DNA of 8,855 bases from an uncultured Muribaculaceae bacterium (GTDB lineage: Bacteria > Bacteroidota > Bacteroidia > Bacteroidales > Muribaculaceae): assembly GCA_905209725.1 (NCBI GenBank), contig CAJLTZ010000092.1, positions 1-8,855 of the forward strand, in the 5' to 3' direction. How positions within the stretch are numbered: the stretch's first letter is position 1; every line of letters starts with the position of its first letter. The notes beneath the pieces were generated by a model, which saw only the letters and a list, made by a program, of their open reading frames with translations, did not search any database and was not told the DNA's origin. Below, in pieces: positions 4,945 through 8,855 of the stretch. The translations under genes were made by a program, and so were the position numbers.

Positions 4945-5832
4945 ATGAAACTTAGTAAGAAGGCACTTATTGGCTATCCGTCAGGAATTATCACGGGCGT
5001 GACATATGGCCTGAATCCACTCTTTGCCATGCCTTTGCTTATGGCAGGGGCGGCAGTGCAGTCGGTATTGTTTTTCCGTTATGGTTTTGCAGTGTTGTTG
5101 CTTGGCTGCTATATGCTTATCCGTCGCGGCTCCTTCAAAGTGAATCTTCGGCAGACCGGTGTCTTACTGATTTTAGGACTGCTATACACTTCGAGCAGCC
5201 TGTTCCTGTTTGAATCCTATCATTATATAGCCTCCGGCATGGCCACGACCCTCGTGTTTCTATACCCCGTGCTGGTGGCTATCATAATGGTCTTTATGGG
5301 CAAGATTCCCTCCTGGCCGGTATGGCTGTCGATTGCCGCGACATTTGGCGGAGTGGTGATTATGACCTGTGGCGACGATAGCGGCGCCATCAATCCCGTA
5401 GGCATATGGTTCTCAATCTGTTCGGCTCTCGTATATGCCTTGTTCATCGTGATAATCAACCGCAGCAAAGTGATTGCCGGCATCTCCAACACTTTGCTTA
5501 CATTTTATACGCTTTTGGTGGGAGCATTTGTGTTCCTGGGCATAGCGGCCTTCTCCGACATACCGCTGACAGCCCATTTGGGGAATGCGCCGGCATTGCT
5601 TAATCTCACCGGTCTGGCCGTATTGCCCACCATAGTGTCTACTGCCACGCTGGCGACAGCCACCCGAAACATCGGAGCCACCAAAGCATCCGTATTGGGC
5701 GTCTTCGAACCAATCACTGCCATCCTTGTAGGCACGATAGCCTTCGGCGAACCGCTCACCGCCAACATAGTGATAGGCATATTAATCTCCGTGATAGCCG
5801 TCACCTTCATGATCCACGCCACCAAGCGTTGA
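4945..5832 (+). CDS. DMT-superfamily transporter with two EamA domains
   Basis: This 295-aa inner-membrane protein has ten predicted helices arranged as two EamA repeats (about residues 12-142 and 153-291). The first repeat ends with the typical ASGMATTLVFLYPVLVAIIM (97-116). The second has IGATKASVLGVFEPITAIL (243-261) and FGEPLTANIVIG (267-278), the hallmark E-P motif of RhaT/EamA drug-metabolite transporters. These proteins export or take up small metabolites such as amino acids or their derivatives; the substrate cannot be inferred here. Length and topology are complete. The ATG at 4945 is preceded by AGAGG at a very short distance, which may or may not act in ribosome binding. A perfect promoter and an unusual structured leader precede it. 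The hipBA promoter follows 20 bp after the stop, so it appears to be monocistronic. Confidence 0.9.
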   Translation: MKLSKKALIGYPSGIITGVTYGLNPLFAMPLLMAGAAVQSVLFFRYGFAVLLLGCYMLIRRGSFKVNLRQTGVLLILGLLYTSSSLFLFESYHYIASGMATTLVFLYPVLVAIIMVFMGKIPSWPVWLSIAATFGGVVIMTCGDDSGAINPVGIWFSICSALVYALFIVIINRSKVIAGISNTLLTFYTLLVGAFVFLGIAAFSDIPLTAHLGNAPALLNLTGLAVLPTIVSTATLATATRNIGATKASVLGVFEPITAILVGTIAFGEPLTANIVIGILISVIAVTFMIHATKR

Positions 5833-5852
5833 CCGGAACCGCACGAATCTAA

Positions 5853-5884
5853 TTTGCAGTTGTCGGAAAATTTGATTATCTTTG
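5853..5884 (+). promoter_or_regulatory. Bacteroidetes promoter of hipBA
   Basis: TTTG (5853-5856), a 20-bp spacer and TATCTTTG (5877-5884) reproduce the consensus exactly. Transcription should start around 5890, only about 15 nt before the hipB ATG, so the leader is very short. Confidence 0.8.
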
Positions 5885-5888
5885 AGCT

Positions 5889-5907
5889 ATAATATTGGTA
5901 GTATTAT
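5889..5907. promoter_or_regulatory. Palindromic operator candidate for HipB autoregulation
   Basis: ATAATA (5889-5894) and TATTAT (5902-5907) are perfect inverted half-sites, extendable to 7 of 8 bp (ATAATATT against ATAATACT). The site covers the predicted transcription start and the first bases of the hipB ATG. HipB-type antitoxins bind such palindromes as dimers to repress their own operon, so this is the natural operator candidate. No binding evidence is available. Confidence 0.45.
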
Positions 5908-6265
5908 GACTGAAGAATCAAATACTGATAACCTATTGGCTTTATTGGATGGGTTCACGCTCGACAATTCGGAGGATATCTCGCGTCAGATTGCGGACAA
6001 TTTTCGCAGACGGCGTGTGGAGAAGAATATCACCCGGAAGAGTATAGCTGAATTGTCGGGCGTGCCATTGTCGTCCGTGGCGCGTTTCGAGCAGAAGGGT
6101 CTGATTTCCTTCGACTCGCTGATCCGTTTGGCTATGGCATTGGGATATGTGGCGGAGATAAAGAAACTGTTCAGCGCCCCCAAATTCGACACGATGGCCG
6201 AACTCGACCTCATCCGCAGCAAGACCGGCGACAAGCGAGCCTACCCCAAACACAAGAAATCATGA
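5906..6265 (+). CDS. hipB: HipB-like XRE antitoxin/transcriptional repressor
   Basis: This 119-aa protein carries a Cro/C1-type helix-turn-helix at about residues 28-85: ISRQIADNFRRRRVEKNITR, then KSIAELSGVPLSSVARFEQ, and LISFDSLIRLAMALGYV. The recognition helix is VPLSSVARFEQKG. I chose the ATG at 5906 because a TTG at 5882 would overlap the -7 promoter box. The C-terminal tail (residues 90-119) is basic (RSKTGDKRAYPKHKKS). In HipBA modules the antitoxin binds the kinase toxin and represses the operon. Here the gene overlaps hipA by 4 bp (ATGA), implying translational coupling. The N-terminal 27 residues are acidic and precede the fold, longer than in E. coli HipB (88 aa). Role by family and by position next to a clear HipA. 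Confidence 0.85.
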   Translation: MTEESNTDNLLALLDGFTLDNSEDISRQIADNFRRRRVEKNITRKSIAELSGVPLSSVARFEQKGLISFDSLIRLAMALGYVAEIKKLFSAPKFDTMAELDLIRSKTGDKRAYPKHKKS

Positions 6266-7386
6266 AGAAGACAGAAAAACTGACCGTTAAATTCCGTGAC
6301 AAAATTGTCGGAACGTTATCGCATACTCCGGAAAATCGTTTGAATGTGTTCGAATACGACAGACATTGGCTTGCGGAGGGATTCAGCGTTTCGCCGCTGG
6401 AATTACCGTTAAAGCCGGGCGCGTTTATTGCCAAACCGCAGCCGTTTCAAGGCAATTTCGGAGTGTTCGAGGACAGTCTTCCCGATGGTTATGGCCGTTA
6501 TCTTCTCCATAAGGCTCTGTTGCGCAAAGGTGTCAATGATTCCGATTTGTCATCGTTAGACAGGTTGGCAATTGTAGGTGCAGATGGTATGGGTGCGCTC
6601 ACATATTCGCCGGCCATAGAAATCGAGCGAGATGAGGCAATTACGGATTTTGATAGGTTGCAGTCAATGGCTCTTGAAGTGCTAAAAGAGAAGCAGGATA
6701 GTGATGCAGGACTATTGCTATATAATAGCGGAAATAGCGGCGGCGCCCGCCCCAAGGCTGTTTTTTCGGACGCCGATGGTCATTGGATTGTTAAATTTCG
6801 CCACACCTATGATCCGGCTGATATTGGCATTCAGGAATATGAATATAATGAGTCGGCAAGAAAATCCGGAATTGCAGTGCCAGACTTCAAATTGATCAGT
6901 GGCCGGTATTTTGCAACCCGCAGATTCGATATCGACAGCGAAGGCAACCGACTTCATATGTCAACGGCCGGAGGATTGCTGTGCCTGTCGCTCCGAGAGC
7001 CCTTTATGGATTATTCCAATCTTCTCGCGCTCACGGGATATATCACGCAAAGCAGTGAAGATGTGGAGCAGATGTATCGGCGTATGCTATTTAATTATCT
7101 CACGGATAATAAGGATGACCATTGCAAGAATTTCAGTTTTTATGTAATAAGGGATACCGGAAGTGGTGAATGGCAATGGCGGCTTGCGCCGGCATACGAC
7201 CTTACGCTCTGCACTGAGGGATATAATGGCGAGCACGCCACATCGGTAAATGGCACAGGAACCCCCCGTATGTCAGACTTCATGGCAGTTGGCACAAAAA
7301 TAAAAATACCCGAAAAGCGCTGCAGTGAAATCATTGAAGAAGTCCGCGCCGGCGCCAGTCATCTCACCCGCTATGAAATTGAATGA
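6262..7386 (+). CDS. hipA: HipA-family serine/threonine kinase toxin
   Basis: This 374-aa cytoplasmic kinase belongs to the HipA family; E. coli HipA phosphorylates glutamyl-tRNA synthetase and induces persistence. Residues 5-115 are the N-subdomain (Couple_hipA) with GVFEDSLPDGYGR (67-79) and LDRLAIVGADGMGAL (99-113). The kinase core follows: a P-loop-like SGNSGGARPK (156-165) where relatives carry the autophosphorylated serine, the ATP-binding lysine K178 in WIVKFR, FATRRFD (217-223), the catalytic loop NKDDHCKNFSF (283-293) with catalytic D285, and the Mg-binding aspartate D313 in LAPAYDL. All key residues are intact, so the toxin is probably active. The protein is shorter than E. coli HipA (440 aa) by trimming of loops rather than loss of a domain. 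It starts within the hipB stop (ATGA). Its stop is 34 bp from the end of the convergent fsr gene, in a heptamer repeat. The target is unknown. Confidence 0.93.
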   Translation: MKKTEKLTVKFRDKIVGTLSHTPENRLNVFEYDRHWLAEGFSVSPLELPLKPGAFIAKPQPFQGNFGVFEDSLPDGYGRYLLHKALLRKGVNDSDLSSLDRLAIVGADGMGALTYSPAIEIERDEAITDFDRLQSMALEVLKEKQDSDAGLLLYNSGNSGGARPKAVFSDADGHWIVKFRHTYDPADIGIQEYEYNESARKSGIAVPDFKLISGRYFATRRFDIDSEGNRLHMSTAGGLLCLSLREPFMDYSNLLALTGYITQSSEDVEQMYRRMLFNYLTDNKDDHCKNFSFYVIRDTGSGEWQWRLAPAYDLTLCTEGYNGEHATSVNGTGTPRMSDFMAVGTKIKIPEKRCSEIIEEVRAGASHLTRYEIE

Positions 7387-7396
7387 AAATCATAAC

Positions 7397-7438
7397 TCTG
7401 TCCTCTGACCTCTGACTTCATCACTCTGACCTCTGACT
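7397..7438. repeat. Heptamer tandem repeat between hipA and fsr
   Basis: Reading the plus strand from 7397 in 7-bp steps gives CTCTGTC, CTCTGAC, CTCTGAC, TTCATCA, CTCTGAC and CTCTGAC. Equivalently, the 16-mer CTCTGACCTCTGACTT occurs twice (7403-7418 and 7424-7439), 21 bp apart. The array fills the gap between the convergent genes and extends into fsr, supplying its stop codon and its last residues. The gap shows no obvious terminator. Confidence 0.8.
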
Positions 7439-8635
7439 TATTTTCCGTCCGTCGATGTTTGGAAGGAATACAGTCACTATGCCGAGCAAGGGGAGAAGCG
7501 TGCTGACCTGAAAGATAAACTCAATGCTTGTCTTGTCGGCGAGCCAACCGAAAAATGCGGAACCGATGCCCCCGAGTCCGAAGTTAAGCCCGAAAAAGAG
7601 TCCCGCCATCATCCCTACCTTGTCAGGCTTCAATTCTGTGGCATACACCAGTATCGCCGAGAACGCCGATGAAATCACAAGTCCTATCACTATGGCGAGG
7701 ATTATCGTGAGCGTGAAGTTCACATACGGCAGAATCAGCGTGAATGGCGCCGCTCCTAAAATCGATCCCCATATCACATATTTGCGCCCATACCGGTCGC
7801 CGATGCTGCCTCCCAAAATCGTGCCCACAGCCACAGCAGCCATGAAGGCAAAGAGACACAACTGCGACACTTTAATGTCCACGCCAAACTTATCGATGAG
7901 AAAGAATGTGAAATAGCTCGTCATGCTCGCCATAAAGAAATATTTAGAGAATGTGAGCACGCATAGAATCACAACAGCCCAGGTTATCCTGCTGTGCGAC
8001 AATCCCTTGATAGCAGGACTCACGGCAATAGGTCTGGATTTCACACCCTGCAGCACGCTCTTGTACCATTTCCCCACAGGCAGCAGAGTGGCGCCGGCCA
8101 ATAAGGCAGCGATGGCAAACCAGATAATCGATTGCTGTCCATAAGGGATGATGATAATTGCGGCAAGCAGCGGACCGATGGCGCTTCCTCCGTTGCCCCC
8201 CACCTGAAAGATGGACTGCGCAAGCCCTCGGTTGTGGCCGCCGGCCAACTGTGCGATACGCGACGCCTCAGGATGGAATATCGACGACCCCATTCCTATC
8301 ACTCCCACTGAAATCATGATGTAGGCAAACTGATTGGCAAAGGAGAGTAGGACGATGCCAATCAGCGTAAACACCATTCCCGCCGAAAGTGCGTAGGGCA
8401 TAGGATGTCGGTCGGCCACACGCCCCACAAGCGGTTGCAGCAGCGACGACGTAATCTGAAACACGAATGTGATCATGCCAATCTGTGCGAATGTCAACCC
8501 GTAATTGTCCTTGAGGATAGGATAGATTGAGGGTATGATTGACTGCATCATATCGTTCAGCAGATGAGCGAAACTGATGGCAAACAAAATGGAGAAGAGA
8601 GTCTTGTCTTTATCGTTAGCCGCGTTCTGAGTCAT
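7421..8635 (-). CDS. fsr: Fsr-type MFS exporter (fosmidomycin resistance family)
   Basis: This 404-aa major facilitator with twelve expected membrane helices resembles E. coli Fsr along its whole length. Shared landmarks are FAHLLNDMMQS (22-32), LTFAQIGMITFVFQ (47-60), the motif-A loop GRVADRHPMP (71-80), GMGSSIFHPEASR (114-126), GLAQSIFQVGGNGGSAIGPL (137-156), FSKYFFMASMTSY (229-241), the second-half motif A GGSIGDRYGRKYVIWGSILG (275-294), and SAFSAILVYA. Fsr expels fosmidomycin by proton antiport; the natural substrate in gut anaerobes is unknown, so the resistance role is by homology. The ATG at 8633-8635 follows a TAACTTTG promoter box (8659-8666). The last six residues (ISQRSE) come largely from the 7-bp repeat array and are not conserved in relatives as I remember them. 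It converges with hipA. Confidence 0.93.
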   Translation of the reverse strand: MTQNAANDKDKTLFSILFAISFAHLLNDMMQSIIPSIYPILKDNYGLTFAQIGMITFVFQITSSLLQPLVGRVADRHPMPYALSAGMVFTLIGIVLLSFANQFAYIMISVGVIGMGSSIFHPEASRIAQLAGGHNRGLAQSIFQVGGNGGSAIGPLLAAIIIIPYGQQSIIWFAIAALLAGATLLPVGKWYKSVLQGVKSRPIAVSPAIKGLSHSRITWAVVILCVLTFSKYFFMASMTSYFTFFLIDKFGVDIKVSQLCLFAFMAAVAVGTILGGSIGDRYGRKYVIWGSILGAAPFTLILPYVNFTLTIILAIVIGLVISSAFSAILVYATELKPDKVGMMAGLFFGLNFGLGGIGSAFFGWLADKTSIEFIFQVSTLLPLLGIVTVFLPNIDGRKISQRSE

Positions 8636-8658
8636 AGTGATTTGTAGCCTTGGAATTG

Positions 8659-8666
8659 CAAAGTTA
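8659..8666 (-). promoter_or_regulatory. Promoter -7 box of fsr
   Basis: TAACTTTG on the minus strand, 23 bp before the fsr ATG, matches TAnnTTTG. No TTTG occurs at the -33 position, so the promoter may be weaker or need an activator. The stop codon of a short upstream minus-strand frame overlaps the first bases of this box. Confidence 0.55.
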
Positions 8667-8855
8667 GCAATTATTTCTCAGATAAGAGCCTAATGGGGTC
8701 ACGGCGAATGGCAAGCTGAGGATTGAAGCACTTGTGATACCATAAGCCGAGTGCCTGCGGTCAGAAAGGCGAAGCCCGCAAAGTTTTTTGTGGGATGGGG
8801 TCTTAGACCCCATCCCACAAAAAATGTTAACGCAGGGGCGGCGTATTTTCGAGGA
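8664..8855 (-). other. Open minus-strand frame of doubtful status running off the right edge
   Basis: From the right edge a minus-strand frame stays open for 63 codons and stops with TAA at 8664-8666. It reads through the 41-bp palindrome and ends in AYGITSASILSLPFAVTP followed by LGSYLRNNC. An internal ATG at 8797-8799 would give about 44 residues. I recognise no protein family. It may be the 3' end of a gene beyond the window or a chance frame through repeat-derived sequence. No other gene is visible in 8636-8855. Confidence 0.2.
8784..8824. repeat. 41-bp perfect palindrome, intergenic repeat element
   Basis: Two perfect 20-bp arms (8784-8803 and 8805-8824) flank a single central T at 8804. 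The left arm runs T6, then GTGGGATGGGGTCT; the right arm is its complement and ends in A6. Both strands therefore start with T6 and end with A6, the opposite of an intrinsic terminator. A diverged copy of half the element lies at 2749-2766, so this looks like a repetitive extragenic palindrome. Confidence 0.85.

Noticed and set aside
5505..5825. Minus-strand 106-codon ORF
   Set aside because: It is a shadow of the EamA gene on the opposite strand with no independent support.
5882..5905. TTG at 5882 as the hipB start
   Set aside because: It falls inside the -7 promoter box, upstream of the expected transcript start. The ATG at 5906 is the sensible start.
7397..7438. Heptamer array as a CRISPR
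   Set aside because: Units are 7 bp (or 16 bp at 21-bp spacing), with no 25-40 bp repeat/spacer structure and no cas genes.
7524..7916. Plus-strand 130-codon ORF
   Set aside because: It is antisense inside fsr, and its Pro/Ser/Thr-rich composition is the usual complement of hydrophobic codons.
8784..8824. Palindrome as a Rho-independent terminator
   Set aside because: Both strands end in A6, not T6, after the stem, and no gene end lies next to it within view.
1..8855. tRNA, rRNA, tmRNA or phage genes
   Set aside because: I looked for conserved rRNA stretches, tRNA arms and phage structural or integrase motifs and saw none.

Overview
The window looks like an accessory stretch of a Bacteroidales chromosome, probably of a gut Muribaculaceae/Bacteroidaceae-type organism. 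The phylum-level inference rests on three perfect Bacteroidetes-type promoters (TTTG, 20 bp, TAnnTTTG), further isolated TAnnTTTG boxes, the lack of Shine-Dalgarno sequences before most starts, and proteins typical of gut Bacteroidales (IS1380 and DUF4372-type IS4 transposases, the AAA-ATPase/PD-(D/E)XK family, Fsr). The family-level placement is a guess.

Positions 1-1800 are a patchwork of insertion-sequence debris. The 5' end of an IS4-type transposase runs off the left edge on the minus strand. It is followed by an unrecognised 104-aa ORF whose apparent GTG start lies in the likely IS terminus, a 45-aa ORF of doubtful status, the C-terminal part of an IS1380 transposase (minus), and the signal-peptide-bearing N-terminal fragment of an unknown exported protein (minus). 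A degraded AraC-type regulator (minus, DNA-binding tail only) follows.

Positions 2119-4677 are all minus strand. They hold an intact O6-alkylguanine-DNA methyltransferase (ogt), the last ~100 codons of an AAA-ATPase/PD-(D/E)XK protein that still has a perfect promoter, an intact CNNM/CBS membrane protein, and a small exported cysteine-containing protein. At about 4690 transcription diverges.

Positions 4689-7386 are plus strand. A perfect promoter precedes a roughly 220-nt leader with several inverted repeats and then a DMT/EamA transporter. Another perfect promoter with an operator-like palindrome drives a hipB-hipA toxin-antitoxin pair with a 4-bp ATGA overlap; all expected HipA kinase residues are present. 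hipA converges on a minus-strand fosmidomycin-resistance-type MFS exporter (fsr). The 34-bp gap between them and the last six codons of fsr consist largely of a 7-bp tandem repeat. The right end holds a perfect 41-bp palindrome, half of which recurs near 2750.

The intact genes suggest stress and efflux functions (alkylation repair, small-molecule export, persistence module) scattered among decayed genes. I see no multi-gene defence or biosynthetic system. The features most worth checking are the structured leader before the EamA gene, the palindromic repeat family, and the heptamer repeat that forms the end of fsr.
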